This document shows positions 27,577 to 41,802 of a stretch of DNA of 64,000 nt, one piece after another. Source of the DNA: Colletes latitarsis (lineage: Eukaryota; Arthropoda; Insecta; Hymenoptera; Colletidae). The translations under genes and the position numbers were made by a program. The DNA lies in NCBI RefSeq assembly GCF_051014445.1, contig NW_027488366.1, positions 17,006,001 to 17,070,000 of the forward strand, read 5' to 3'. The notes under the pieces are model-generated. The model was not told the DNA's origin and searched no databases. It saw only the letters and a list, made by a program, of their open reading frames with translations. Numbering within the stretch: the first letter of the stretch is position 1; each line of letters opens with the position of its first letter.

Positions 27577-29142
27577 GCTCATACTTTCGCGTTTTTCACA
27601 TACTTGTTGAACAGATCCTGGGTTTTTTCTGGCTTATGTCATGTAGTAATGTGGTACCACACTGAAACAGTCCATTAAACCTGGTTTGGATCAATATTTT
27701 AGAGGATAACGCATGTTAGGTCTAGGTAAGGCCTGGGATTTTCACTCATCAGACTCATACTTTCACATTCTTCACATACTTGTTGAACTGATCCTGGGTT
27801 TTTTCTGGTTTGTATCACGTAGCAATGTGGTACCACACTGAGACAGTCGATTAAACCTGGTCTTGATAAATATTTTAGAGAATAATTCATGATAGGTCTA
27901 GGTTAGGTCTGGGATTTGCTCTCATCAGGCTCATTCTTTCGCATTTTTCTCATACTTGATGGCTAGATCCTGGACTTTTTCTGAATTGCACCACGTAGTA
28001 ATGTGGTACCACACTGAAACAGGCAATTAAACCTGGTTTCCATCAATATTTTAGAGCACAACGCATGTTAGGTCTGGGATAGGTCTGGGATTCGCCCACA
28101 TCAGGCTCATACTTTCGCGTTTTTCACGTACTTGTTGAACTGATCCTGGGTTTTTTCTGCTTTGCATCACGTAGTAAAGTGGTACCACACTGAAGCAGTC
28201 CATTAAACCTGGTTTGGATCAATATTTTAGAGGATAACGCATGTTAGGTTTGGGTTAGGTCTAGGATTTTCCCTCATCAGTCTCATACTTTCGCATATTT
28301 CTCATACTTCATGGCTAGATCCTGGGCTGTTTCTGGATTGTATCACGTAGTAATGCGGTACCACGCTGAAACAGTCAATTAAACCTGGTTTCGATCAATA
28401 TTTTAGAGGATAACGCAAGTTAGATCTGGGATTGGTCTGGGATTCGCCCTCATCAGGCTCATACTTTCGCGTTTTTCACGTACTTGTTGAACTGATCCTG
28501 GGTTTTTTCTGGTTTGGATCACGTAGCAATGTGGTACCACACTGAGACAGTCGATTAAACCTGGTTTCGATCAATATTTTAGAGGATAACGCAAGTTTGG
28601 TCAGGGATAGGTCTGGGATTTGCCCTCATCAGGCTCATACTTTCGCGTTTTTCACATACTTGTTGAACAGATCCTGGGTTTTTTCTGGTTTGGGTCACGT
28701 AATAATGTGGTACCACACTGAAACATTCGATTAAACCAGGTATCGATCAATAATTTTGAGGATAACGCATGTTAGGTCTAGGTTAGGCCTGGGATTTTCA
28801 CTCATCAGACTCATACTTTCGCGTTCTTCACATACTTGTTGAACGGGTCCTGGGTTTTTTTGGTTTGGATCACGTAGTAATGTGGGACCACACTGAAACA
28901 GTCAATTAAACCTGGTCATGATAAATATTTTAGAGGATAGCGCATGTTAGGTCTGGGTTAGGTCTAGGCTTTGCCCTCGTCAGGCTCATACTTTCGCGTT
29001 TTTCACGTACTTGTTGAACTGATCGTGGGTTTTTTCTCGTTTGCATCACGTAGTAAAGTGGTACCACACTGAAGCAGTCCATTAAACCTGGTGTGGATCA
29101 ATATTTTAGAGGATGACGCATGTTAGGTTTGGGTTAGGTCTA
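27577..29142 (+). repeat. Segmental duplication D6, copy a (9 monomers, partners 30216-31781 and 34436-36001)
   Basis: The block recurs with shifts of 2639 bp (15 monomers minus 1) and 6859 bp. It is the shortest and first of three copies between 27.6 and 37.1 kb. Confidence 0.87.
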
Positions 29143-29207
29143 GGCTTTGCCCTCGTCAGGCTCATACTTTCGCATGTTTCTCATACTTCATGGCTAGATC
29201 CTGGGCT

Positions 29208-30068
29208 ATTTCTGGTTTGGGTCACGTAGTAATGTGGTACCACACTGAAACAGTCGATTAAACCAGGTTTCGATCAATAATTTTGAGGATAACGCATGTT
29301 AGGTCTAGGTTAGGCCTGGGATTTTCACTCATCAGACTCATACTTTCGCGTTCTTCACATACTTGTTGAACGGATCCTGGGTTTTTTCTGGTTTGGATCA
29401 CGTAGTAATGTGGGACCACACTGAAACAGTCAATTAAACCTGGTCATGATAAATATTTTAGAGGATAACGCATGTTAGGTCTGTGTTAGGTCGAGGCTTT
29501 GCCCTCGTCAGGCTCATACTTTCGCATGTTTCTCATACTTCATGGCTAGATCCTGGGCTATTTCTGGATTGGACACGTAGTAATGTGGTACCACACTGAA
29601 ACAGTCAATTAAACCTGGTTTCGATCAATATTTTAGAGGATAACGCATGTTAGGACTGGGATGGGTCTGGGATTTGCCCTCATCGGACTCATACTTTCGC
29701 ACACTTCACATACTCGTTGAACAGATCCTGGGTTATTTTCTGGTTTGGATCACATAGTAATGTGGTATCACACTGAAACAGCCGATTAAACCAGGTTTCG
29801 ATGAATATTTTTGAGGATAACGCATGTTAGGTCTAGGTTAGGTCTGGGATTTTCACTCATCAGACTCATTCATTCGCATTCTTCACATACTTGTTGAACG
29901 GATCCTGGGTTTTTTCTGGTTTGGATCACGTAGCAATGTGGTACCACACTGAAACAGTCAATTAAACCTGGTTTCGATCAATATTTTAGAGAATAATTCA
30001 TGTTAGGTCTAGGTTAGGTCTGGGCTTTGCTCTCATCAGGCTCATTCTTTCGCATATTTCTCATACTT
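29208..30068 (+). repeat. Duplication D7, copy a (5 monomers, partner 33077-33937)
   Basis: An 861-bp block repeated 3869 bp downstream (22 monomers minus 3). It lies between copies a and b of duplication D6, and its partner lies between copies b and c. The larger unit D6+D7 is therefore repeating with reshuffled internal length. Confidence 0.86.
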
Positions 30069-30215
30069 CATGGCTAGATCCTGGGCTATTTCTGGTTTGG
30101 GTCACGTAGTAATGTGGTACCACACTGAAACAGTCGATTAAACCAGGTTTCGATCAATAATTTTGAGGATAACGCATGTTAGGTCTAGGTTAGGCCTGGG
30201 ATTTTCACTCATCAG

Positions 30216-32858
30216 ACTCATACTTTCGCGTTTTTCACATACTTGTTGAACAGATCCTGGGTTTTTTCTGGCTTATGTCATGTAGTAATGTGGTACCACA
30301 CTGAAACAGTCCATTAAACCTGGTTTGGATCAATATTTTAGAGGATAACGCATGTTAGGTCTAGGTAAGGCCTGGGATTTTCACTCATCAGACTCATACT
30401 TTCACATTCTTCACATACTTGTTGAACTGATCCTGGGTTTTTTCTGGTTTGTATCACGTAGCAATGTGGTACCACACTGAGACAGTCGATTAAACCTGGT
30501 CTTGATAAATATTTTAGAGAATAATTCATGATAGGTCTAGGTTAGGTCTGGGATTTGCTCTCATCAGGCTCATTCTTTCGCATTTTTCTCATACTTGATG
30601 GCTAGATCCTGGACTTTTTCTGGATTGCACCACGTAGTAATGTGGTACCACACTGAAACAGGCAATTAAACCTGGTTTCCATCAATATTTTAGAGCACAA
30701 CGCATGTTAGGTCTGGGATAGATCTGGGATTCGCCCACATCAGGCTCATACTTTCGCGTTTTTCGCGTACTTGTTGAACTGATCCTGGGTTTTTTCTGCT
30801 TTGCATCACGTAGTAAAGTGGTACCACACTGAAGCAGTCCATTAAACCTGGTTTGGATCAATATTTTAGAGGATAACGCATGTTAGGTTTGGGTTAGGTC
30901 TAGGATTTTCCCTCATCAGTCTCATACTTTCGCATATTTCTCATACTTCATGGCTAGATCCTGGGCTGTTTCTGGATTGTATCACGTAGTAATGCGGTAC
31001 CACGCTGAAACAGTCAATTAAACCTGGTTTCGATCAATATTTTAGAGGATAACGCAAGTTAGATCTGGGATTGGTCTGGGATTCGCCCTCATCAGGCTCA
31101 TACTTTCGCGTTTTTCACGTACTTGTTGAACTGATCCTGGGTTTTTTCTGGTTTGGATCACGTAGCAATGTGGTACCACACTGAGACAGTCGATTAAACC
31201 TGGTTTCGATCAATATTTTAGAGGATAACGCAAGTTTGGTCAGGGATAGGTCTGGGATTTGCCCTCATCAGGCTCATACTTTCGCGTTTTTCACATACTT
31301 GTTGAACAGATCCTGGGTTTTTTCTGGTTTGGGTCACGTAATAATGTGGTACCACACTGAAACAGTCGATTAAACCAGGTTTCGATCAATAATTTTGAGG
31401 ATAACGCATGTTAGGTCTAGGTTAGGCCTGGGATTTTCACTCATCAGACTCATACTTTCGCGTTCTTCACATACTTGTTGAACGGGTCCTGGGTTTTTTT
31501 GGTTTGGATCACGTAGTAATGTGGGACCACACTGAAACAGTCAATTAAACCTGGTCATGATAAATATTTTAGAGGATAGCGCATGTTAGGTCTGGGTTAG
31601 GTCTAGGCTTTGCCCTCGTCAGGCTCATACTTTCGCGTTTTTCACGTACTTGTTGAACTGATCGTGGGTTTTTTCGCGTTTGCATCACGTAGTAAAGTGG
31701 TACCACACTGAAGCAGTCCATTAAACCTGGTTTGGATCAATATTTTAGAGGATGACGCATGTTAGGTTTGGGTTAGGTCTAGGATTTTCCCTCATCAGGC
31801 TCATACTTTCGCATATTTCTCATACTTCATGGCTAGATCCTGGGCTGTTTCTGGATTGTATCACGTAGTAATGCGGTACCACACTGAAACAGTCAATAAA
31901 ACCTGGTTTCGATCAATATTTTAGAGGATAACGCAAGTTAGGTCTGGGATAGGTCTGGGATTTGCCCTCATCAGGCTCATACTTTCGCGTATTTCACGTA
32001 CTTGTTGAACTGATCCTGGGTTTTTTCTGGTTTGGATCACGTAGTAATGTGGGACCACGCTGAAACAGTCAATTAAACCTGGTCATGATACATATTTTAG
32101 AGGATAACGCATGTTAGGTCTGGGTTAGGTCTAGGCTTTGCCCTCGTCAGGCTCATACTTTCGCATGTTTCTCATACTTCATGGCTAGATCCTGGGCTAT
32201 TTCTGGATTGGACACGTAGTAATGTGGTACCACACTGAAACAGTCAATTAAAACTGGTTTCGATCAATATTTTAGAGAATAACGCAAGTTAGGTCTGGGA
32301 TAGGTCTGGGATTTGCCCTCATCAGGCTCATACTTTCGCGTTTTTCACGTACTTGTTGAACTGATCCTGGGTTTTTTCTGGTTAGGATCACGTAGTAATG
32401 TGGGACCACACTGAAACAGTCAATTAAACCTGGTCATGACAAATATTTTAGAGGATAACGCATGTTAGGTCTGGGTTAGGTCTAGGCTTTGCCCTCGTCA
32501 GGCTCATACTTTCGCATGTTTCTCATACTTCATGGCTAGATCCTGGGCTATTTCTGGATTGGACACGTAGTAATGTGGTACCACACTGAAACAGTCAATT
32601 AAAACTGGTTTCGATCAATATTTTAAAGGATAACGCAAGTTAGGTCTGGGATAGGTCTGGGATTTGCCCTCACCAGGCTCATACTTTCGCGTTTTTCACA
32701 TACTTGTTGAACAGATCCTGAGTTTTTTCTGGCTTGGGTCATGTAGTAATGTGGTACCACACTGAAACAGTCGATTAAACCAGGTTTCGATCAATATTTT
32801 TGAGGATAACGCATGTTAGGTCTAGGTTAGGCCTGGGATTTTCACTCATCAGACACAT
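30216..32858 (+). repeat. Segmental duplication D6, copy b (15 monomers)
   Basis: Matches 34436-37078 at a constant shift of 4220 bp (24 monomers minus 4) over 2.64 kb, with few differences (for example at 31740, 32356, 32427 and 32466). Its first 1.57 kb also matches copy a. Confidence 0.9.
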
Positions 32859-33076
32859 GCTCTCGTATTCTTCACATACTTGTTGAACGGATCCTGGGTT
32901 TTTTCTGGTTTGGATCACGTAGCAATGTGGTGCCACACTGAGACAGTCGATTAAACCTGGTTTCGATCAATATTTTAAAGGATAACGCAAGTTTGGTCTG
33001 GGATAGGTCTGGGATTTGCCCTCATCAGGCTCATACTTTCGCGTTTTTCACATACTTGTTGAACAGATCCTGGGTT

Positions 33077-33937
33077 TTTTCTGGTTTGGGTCACGTAGTA
33101 ATGTGGTACCACACTGAAACAGTCGATTAAACCAGGTTTCGATCAATAATTTTGAGGATAACGCATGTTAGGTCTAGGTTAGGCCTGGGATTTTCACTCA
33201 TCAGACTCATACTTTCGCGTTCTTCACATACTTGTTGAACGGATCCTGGGTTTTTTCTGGTTTGGATCACGTAGTAATGTGGGACCACACTGAAACAGTC
33301 AATTAAACCTGGTCATGATAAATATTTTAGAGGATAACGCATGTTAGGTCTGTGTTAGGTCGAGGCTTTGCCCTCGTCAGGCTCATACTTTCGCATGTTT
33401 CTCATACTTCATGGCTAGATCCTGGGCTATTTCTGGATTGGACACGTAGTAATGTGGTACCACACTGAAACAGTCAATTAAACCTGGTTTCGATCAATAT
33501 TTTAGAGGATAACGCATGTTAGGACTGGGATGGGTCTGGGATTTGCCCTCATCGGACTCATACTTTCGCACACTTCACATACTCGTTGAACAGATCCTGG
33601 GTTATTTTCTGGTTTGGATCACATAGTAATGTGGTATCACACTGAAACAGCCGATTAAACCAGGTTTCGATGAATATTTTTGAGGATAACGCATGTTAGG
33701 TCTAGGTTAGGTCTGGGATTTTCACTCATCAGACTCATTCATTCGCATTCTTCACATACTTGTTGAACGGATCCTGGGTTTTTTCTGGTTTGGATCACGT
33801 AGCAATGTGGTACCACACTGAAACAGTCAATTAAACCTGGTTTCGATCAATATTTTAGAGAATAATTCATGTTAGGTCTAGGTTAGGTCTGGGCTTTGCT
33901 CTCATCAGGCTCATTCTTTCGCATATTTCTCATACTT
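33077..33937 (+). repeat. Duplication D7, copy b (partner 29208-30068)
   Basis: Direct copy in phase, sharing rare variants such as TAGGACTGGGATGGG and CTCATTCATTCG with copy a. Confidence 0.86.
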
Positions 33938-34435
33938 GATGGCTAGATCCTGCGCTTTTTCTGGATTGCATCACGTTGTAATGAAGTACAACACTGAAAC
34001 AGTCGATTAAACCTGGTTTCCATCAATATCTTAGAGGACAACGCAAGTTAGGTCTTGGATAGGTCTGGGATTTGCCCTCATCAGGCTCATACTTTCGCGT
34101 TTTTCACGTACTTGTTGAACTGATCCTGGGTTTTTTCTGGTTTGGATCACGTAGTAATGTGGGACCACACTGAAACAGTCAATTAAACCTGGTCATGATA
34201 AATATTTTAGAGGATAACGCATGTTAGGTCTGGGTTAGGTCTAGGCTTTGCCCTCGTCAGGCTCATACTTTCGCATGTTTCTCATACTTCATGGCTTGAT
34301 CCTGGGCTATTTCTGGATTGGACACGTAGTAATGTGGTAACACACTGAAACAGTCAATTAAACCTGGTTTCGATCAATATTTTAGAGGATAACGCAAGTT
34401 AGGTCTGGGATAGGTCTGGGATTTGCCCTCATCAG

Positions 34436-37078
34436 GCTCATACTTTCGCGTTTTTCACATACTTGTTGAACAGATCCTGGGTTTTTTCTGGCTTATGTCA
34501 TGTAGTAATGTGGTACCACACTGAAACAGTCCATTAAACCTGGTTTGGATCAATATTTTAGAGGATAACGCATGTTAGGTCTAGGTAAGGCCTGGGATTT
34601 TCACTCATCAGACTCATACTTTCACATTCTTCACATACTTGTTGAACTGATCCTGGGTTTTTTCTGGTTTGTATCACGTAGCAATGTGGTACCACACTGA
34701 GACAGTCGATTAAACCTGGTCTTGATAAATATTTTAGAGAATAATTCATGATAGGTCTAGGTTAGGTCTGGGATTTGCTCTCATCAGGCTCATTCTTTCG
34801 CATTTTTCTCATACTTGATGGCTAGATCCTGGACTTTTTCTGGATTGCACCACGTAGTAATGTGGTACCACACTGAAACAGGCAATTAAACCTGGTTTCC
34901 ATCAATATTTTAGAGCACAACGCATGTTAGGTCTGGGATAGATCTGGGATTCGCCCACATCAGGCTCATACTTTCGCGTTTTTCGCGTACTTGTTGAACT
35001 GATCCTGGGTTTTTTCTGCTTTGCATCACGTAGTAAAGTGGTACCACACTGAAGCAGTCCATTAAACCTGGTTTGGATCAATATTTTAGAGGATAACGCA
35101 TGTTAGGTTTGGGTTAGGTCTAGGATTTTCCCTCATCAGTCTCATACTTTCGCATATTTCTCATACTTCATGGCTAGATCCTGGGCTGTTTCTGGATTGT
35201 ATCACGTAGTAATGCGGTACCACGCTGAAACAGTCAATTAAACCTGGTTTCGATCAATATTTTAGAGGATAACGCAAGTTAGATCTGGGATTGGTCTGGG
35301 ATTCGCCCTCATCAGGCTCATACTTTCGCGTTTTTCACGTACTTGTTGAACTGATCCTGGGTTTTTTCTGGTTTGGATCACGTAGCAATGTGGTACCACA
35401 CTGAGACAGTCGATTAAACCTGGTTTCGATCAATATTTTAGAGGATAACGCAAGTTTGGTCAGGGATAGGTCTGGGATTTGCCCTCATCAGGCTCATACT
35501 TTCGCGTTTTTCACATACTTGTTGAACAGATCCTGGGTTTTTTCTGGTTTGGGTCACGTAATAATGTGGTACCACACTGAAACAGTCGATTAAACCAGGT
35601 TTCGATCAATAATTTTGAGGATAACGCATGTTAGGTCTAGGTTAGGCCTGGGATTTTCACTCATCAGACTCATACTTTCGCGTTCTTCACATACTTGTTG
35701 AACGGGTCCTGGGTTTTTTTGGTTTGGATCACGTAGTAATGTGGGACCACACTGAAACAGTCAATTAAACCTGGTCATGATAAATATTTTAGAGGATAGC
35801 GCATGTTAGGTCTGGGTTAGGTCTAGGCTTTGCCCTCGTCAGGCTCATACTTTCGCGTTTTTCACGTACTTGTTGAACTGATCGTGGGTTTTTTCGCGTT
35901 TGCATCACGTAGTAAAGTGGTACCACACTGAAGCAGTCCATTAAACCTGGTTTGGATCAACATTTTAGAGGATGACGCATGTTAGGTTTGGGTTAGGTCT
36001 AGGATTTTCCCTCATCAGGCTCATACTTTCGCATATTTCTCATACTTCATGGCTAGATCCTGGGCTGCTTCTGGATTGTATCACGTAGTAATGCGGTACC
36101 ACACTGAAACAGTCAATAAAACCTGGTTTCGATCAATATTTTAGAGGATAACGCAAGTTAGGTCTGGGATAGGTCTGGGATTTGCCCTCATCAGGCTCAT
36201 ACTTTCGCGTATTTCACGTACTTGTTGAACTGATCCTGGGTTTTTTCTGGTTTGGATCACGTAGTAATGTGGGACCACGCTGAAACAGTCAATTAAACCT
36301 GGTCATGATACATATTTTAGAGGATAACGCATGTTAGGTCTGGGTTAGGTCTAGGCTTTGCCCTCGTCAGGCTCATACTTTCGCATGTTTCTCATACTTC
36401 ATGGCTAGATCCTGGGCTATTTCTGGATTGGACACGTAGTAATGTGGTACCACACTGAAACAGTCAATTAAAACTGGTTTCGATCAATATTTTAGAGAAT
36501 AACGCAAGTTAGGTCTGGGATAGGTCTGGGATTTGCCCTCATCAGGCTCATACTTTCGCGTTTTTCACGTACTTGTTGAACAGATCCTGGGTTTTTTCTG
36601 GTTAGGATCACGTAGTAATGTGGGACCACACTGAAACAGTCAATTAAACCTGGTCATGATAAATATTTTAGAGGATAACGCATGTTAGGTCTGGACTAGG
36701 TCTAGGCTTTGCCCTCGTCAGGCTCATACTTTCGCATGTTTCTCATACTTCATGGCTAGATCCTGGGCTATTTCTGGATTGGACACGTAGTAATGTGGTA
36801 CCACACTGAAACAGTCAATTAAAACTGGTTTCGATCAATATTTTAAAGGATAACGCAAGTTAGGTCTGGGATAGGTCTGGGATTTGCCCTCACCAGGCTC
36901 ATACTTTCGCGTTTTTCACATACTTGTTGAACAGATCCTGAGTTTTTTCTGGCTTGGGTCATGTAGTAATGTGGTACCACACTGAAACAGTCGATTAAAC
37001 CAGGTTTCGATCAATATTTTTGAGGATAACGCATGTTAGGTCTAGGTTAGGCCCGGGATTTTCACTCATCAGACACAT
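34436..37078 (+). repeat. Segmental duplication D6, copy c (15 monomers)
   Basis: Third copy in the series. Beyond about 37078 the array changes to more divergent monomers without multi-kilobase duplicates. Confidence 0.9.
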
Positions 37079-38442
37079 ACTTTCGCATTCTTCACATACT
37101 TGTTGAACGGATCCTGGGTTTTTCCTGGTTTGGATCACGTAGTAATGTGGGACCACACTGAAGCAGTCAATTACACCTGGTTTCGATCAATGTTTTGGAG
37201 AATATTTCATGTTAGGTCTAGGTTAGGTCTGGGATTTGCTCTCATCAGGCTCATTCTTTCGCATATTTCTCATACTTGATGGCTAGATCCTGGGCTTTTT
37301 CTGGATTGCATCACGTAGCAATGACGTACAACACTGAAACTGTAAATTATACCTGGTTTACATCAATATTTTAGAGGACAACGCATGTCAGGTCTAGGTT
37401 AGGCCTGGGGTTTGCCCTCATCAGGGTCATACTTTCGCAGTTTTAACATACATGTTGGCCTGATCGAGGGTTATTTCTGCTTTGGATCGCGTAGTGAAGT
37501 GGTACCACACTGAAGCAGTCCATTAAACCTGGTTTGGATCAATATTTTAGAGGATAACGAATGTTAGGTTTGGGTTAGGTCTAGGATTTGCCCTCATCAG
37601 GCTCATACTTTCGCATATTTCTCATACTTCATGACTAGATCCTGGGCTGTTTCTGGATTGTATCACGTAGTAATGTGGTACCACGCTGAAACAGTCGATT
37701 AAACCAGGTTTCGATCAATAATTTTGAGGATAACGCATGTTAGGTCTAGGTTAGGCCTGGGATTTTCACTCATCAGACACATGCTTTCGTATTCTTCACA
37801 TACTTGTAGAACGGATCCTGGGTTTTTTCTGGTTTGGATCACGTAGCAATGTGGTACCACACTGAGACAGTCGATTAAACCTGGTTTCGATCAATATTTT
37901 AGAGGATAACGCAAGTTTGGTCTGGGATAGGTCTGGGATTTGCCCTCATCAGGCTCATACTTTCGCGTTTTTCACATACTTGTTGAACAGATCCTGGGTT
38001 TTTTCTGGTTTGGGTCACGTAGTAATGTGGTACCACACTGAAACAGTCGATTAAACCAGGTTTCGATCAATAATTTTGAGGATAACGCATGTTAGGTCTA
38101 GGTTAGGCCTGGGATTTTCACTCATCAGACACATGCTTTCGTATTCTTCACATACTTGTTGAACGGATCCTGGGTTTTTTCTGGTTTGGATCACGTAGTA
38201 ATGTGGGACCACACTGAAACAGTCAATTAAACCTGGATTCGACCAATATTTTAGAGAATAATTCATGTTAGCTCTAGGTTAGGTCTGGGATTTGCTCTCA
38301 TCAGGCTCATTCTTTCGCATATTTCTCATACTTGATGGCTAGATCCTGGGCTATTTCTGGATTGCTTCACGTAGTAATGATGTGCAACAATGAAACAGTC
38401 AATTAAACCTGGTTTCCATCAATATCTTAGAGGACAACGCAA

Positions 38443-38761
38443 GTTAGGTCTGGGATAGGTCTGGGATTTGCCCTCATCAGGCTCATACTTTCGCCTTTTT
38501 CACATACTTGTTGAACAGATCCTGGGTTTTTTCTGGTTTGAATCACGTAGTAGTGTGGCACCACATGGAAACAGTCCATCAAACCTGATTTGGATCAATA
38601 TTTTAGAGGATAACGTATGTTAGGTCTAGGTTAGGTCTGGGATTTTCACTCATCAGACTCATACTTTCGCATTCTTCACATACTTGTTGAACGGATCCTG
38701 GGTTTTTTTCTGGTTTGGATCACGTAGTAATGTGGAACCACACTGAAACAATCAATTAAAC
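38443..38761 (+). repeat. Duplication D8, copy a (about 2 monomers, partner 38972-39290)
   Basis: A 319-bp block repeated 529 bp downstream (3 monomers plus 1). Both copies share the rare variants TCGCCTTTTT and GTGTGGCACCACA. Confidence 0.82.
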
Positions 38762-38971
38762 ATGGTCTTGATAAATATTTTAGAGGATGACGCATGTTAG
38801 GTCTGGGTTAGGTCTAGGATTTGCCCCCATCAGGCTCATACTTTCGCATATTTCTCATACTTTGTGGCTGGATCCTGGGCTATTTCTGGATTGGATCACG
38901 TAGTAATGTGGTACCACACTGAAATTGTCAATTAAACCTGGTATTGATAATTATTTTAGAGGATAACGCAT

Positions 38972-39290
38972 GTTAGGTCTGGGATAGGTCTGGGATTTGC
39001 CCTCATCAGGCTCATACTTTCGCCTTTTTCACATACTTGTTGAACAGATCCTGGGTTTTTTCTGGTTTGAATCACGTAGTAGTGTGGCACCACACGGAAA
39101 CAGTCCATCAAACCTGATTTGGATCAATATTTTAGAGGATAACGTATGTTAGGTCTAGGTTAGGTCTGGGATTTTCACTCATCAGACTCATACTTTCGCA
39201 TTCTTCACATACTTGTTGAACGGATCCTGGGTTTTTTTCTGGTTTGGATCACGTAGTAATGTGGAACCACACTGAAACAATCAATTAAAC
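38972..39290 (+). repeat. Duplication D8, copy b
   Basis: Second copy of the short block, in a part of the array that otherwise lacks long duplicates. Confidence 0.82.
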
Positions 39291-39425
39291 CTGGTATTGA
39301 TAATTATTTTAGAGGATAACGCATGTTAGGTCTGGGATAGGTCTGGGATTTGCCCTCATCAGACTCATACTTTCGCACACTTCACATACTCGTTGAACAG
39401 ATCCTGGGTTATTTTCTGGTTTGGA

Positions 39426-39588
39426 TCACATAGTAATGTGGTACCACACTGAAACAGTCGAATAAACCAGGTTTCGAGGATAACGCATGTTAGGTCTAGG
39501 TTAGGCCGGGGTTTTTCACACATCAGACTCATACTTTCGCATTCCTCACATACTTGTTGAACGGATCCTGGGTTTTAACTGGTTTGGA
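39426..39588 (+). repeat. Deleted monomer of 163 bp
   Basis: The spacing between landmarks is 163 bp because 13 bp after GTTTCGA are missing. The lost part is the AT-rich TCAATATTTTTGA, and the dinucleotide GA at both edges suggests a microhomology or slippage deletion. Confidence 0.85.
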
Positions 39589-41235
39589 TCACGTAGTAAT
39601 GTGGTACCACACTGAAACATTCAATTAAACCTGGTCTTGATAAATATTTTAGAGGATGACGCATGTTAGGTCTGGGTTAGGTCTAGGATTTGCCCCCATC
39701 AGGCTCTTACTTTCGCATATTTCTCATACTTTATGGCTGGATCCTGGGCTATTTCTGGATTGGATCACGTAGTAATGTGGGACCACACTGAAACAATCAA
39801 TTAAACCTGGTCATGATAAATATTTTAGAGGCTAACGCATGTTAGGTCTAGGTTAGGTCTGGGATATTCACTCATCAGACTCATACTTTCGCATTCTTCA
39901 CATACTTTCTGAACGGATCCTGGGTTTTTTCTGGTTTGGATCACGTAGTAATGTGGGATCACACTGAAACAGTCAATTAAACCTGGTGTTGATAAATATT
40001 TTAGAGGATAACGCATGTTAGGTCTGGGATAGGTCAGGGATTTGCCCTCATCAGGCTCATACTTTCGCGTTTTTCACATACTTGTTGAACAGATCCTGGG
40101 TTTTTTCTGGTTTGGATCACGTAGTAATGTGGGACCACACTGAAGCAGTCAATTACACCTGGTTTCGATCAATGTTTTGGAGAATATTTCATGTTAGGTC
40201 TAGGTTAGGTCTGGGATTTGCTCTCATCAGGCTCATTCTTTCGCATATTTCTCATACTTGATGGCTAGATCCTGGGCTTTTTCTGGATTGCATCACGTAG
40301 TAGTGTGGTACCACACTGAAACAGTCGATTAAACCTGGTTTCGATCAATATTTTTGAGGATAACGCATGTTAGGTCTAGGTTAGGCCGGGGATTTTCACT
40401 CATCAGACTCATACGCTCGCATTCTTCATATACTTTTTGAACGGATCCTGGGATTTTTCTGGTTTGGATCACGTAGTAATGTGGGACCACACTGAAACAG
40501 TCCATTAAACCTGGTTTGGATCAATATTTTAGAGGATAACGCATGATAGGTCTGGGTCAGGTCTAGGATTTGCCCTCGTCAGACTCATACTTTCGCGTTT
40601 TTCACATACTTGTTGAACAGATCCTGGGGTTTTTCTGGTTTGGGTCACGTAGTACTGTGGTACCACACTGAAATAGTCGATTAAACCAGGTTTCGATCAA
40701 TATTTTTGAGGATAACGCATGTTAGGTCTAGGTTAGGCCTGGGATTTTCACTCATCAGACACATACTTTCGCATTCTTCACATACTTGTTGAACGGATCC
40801 TGGGTTTTTTCTGGTTTGGATCACATAGTAATGTGGGACCACACTGAAGCAGTCAATTACACCTGGTTTCGATCAATGTTTTGGAGAATATTTCATGTTA
40901 GGTCTAGGTTAGGTCTGGGATTTGCTCTCATCAGGCTCATTCTTTCGCATATTTCTCATACTAGATGGCTAGTTCCTGGGCTTTTTCTGGATTGCATCAC
41001 ATAGTAATGCAGTACAACACTGAAACACTCTATTAAACCTGGTTTCGATCAATATTATTGAGGATAACGCATGTTAGGTCTAGGTTAGGCCTGGGGTTTT
41101 CACTCATCAGACTCATACTTTCGCATTCTTCACATACTTTTTGAACGGATCCTGGGTTTTTTCTTCTTTGGATCACGTAGTAAAGTGGTACCACACTGAA
41201 ACAGTCCATTAAACCTGGTTTGGATCAATATTTTT

Positions 41236-41802
41236 GAGGATAACGCATGTTAGGTCTAGGTTAGGCCTGGGATTTTCACTCATCAGACTCATACTTTCGC
41301 ATTCTTCACATACTTTTTGAACGGATCCTGGGTTTTTTCTGGTTTGGATCACGTAGTAATGTGGGACCACACTGAAACAATCAATTAAACCTGGTATTGA
41401 TAAATATTTTAGAGGATAACGCATGTTAGGTCTGGGATAGGTCAGGGATTTGCCCTCATCAGACTCATACTTTCGCACACTTCACATACTCGTTGAACAG
41501 ATCCTGGGTTATTTTCTGGTTTGGATCACATAGTAATGTGGTACCACACTGAAACAGTCGATTAAACCAGTTTTCGATCAATATTTTTGAGGATAACGCA
41601 TGTTAGGTCTAGGTTAGGCCGGGGTTTTTCACTCATCAGACTCATACTTTCGCATTCTTCACATACTTGTTGAACGGATCCTGGGTTTTTACTGGTTTGG
41701 ATCACGTAGCAATGTGGTACCACACTGAAACAGTCGATTAAACCTGGTTTCGATCAATATTTTAGAGGATAACGCAAGTTAGGTCTGGGATAGGTCTGGG
41801 AT
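41236..41802 (+). repeat. Duplication D9, copy a (3 monomers, partner 42117-42683)
   Basis: Repeated 881 bp downstream (5 monomers plus 1). The flanking sequence to the left (about 40930-41090) matches about 41990-42145 at a 6-monomer shift, so the second copy has lost one monomer. Confidence 0.84.

Larger units (their letters stand above)
11626..36954 (+). repeat. Zone holding the 174-bp monomer subfamily (GGATTGGACACGTAG)
   Basis: Monomers missing TC before ACGTAG (GGACACG instead of GGATCACG) occur at about 11628, 14270, 14962, 25885, 26403, 26755, 27453, 29570, 32207, 32559, 33438, 34318, 36428 and 36780. I saw none outside this zone. They mark a lineage spread by local amplification. 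Confidence 0.8.
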
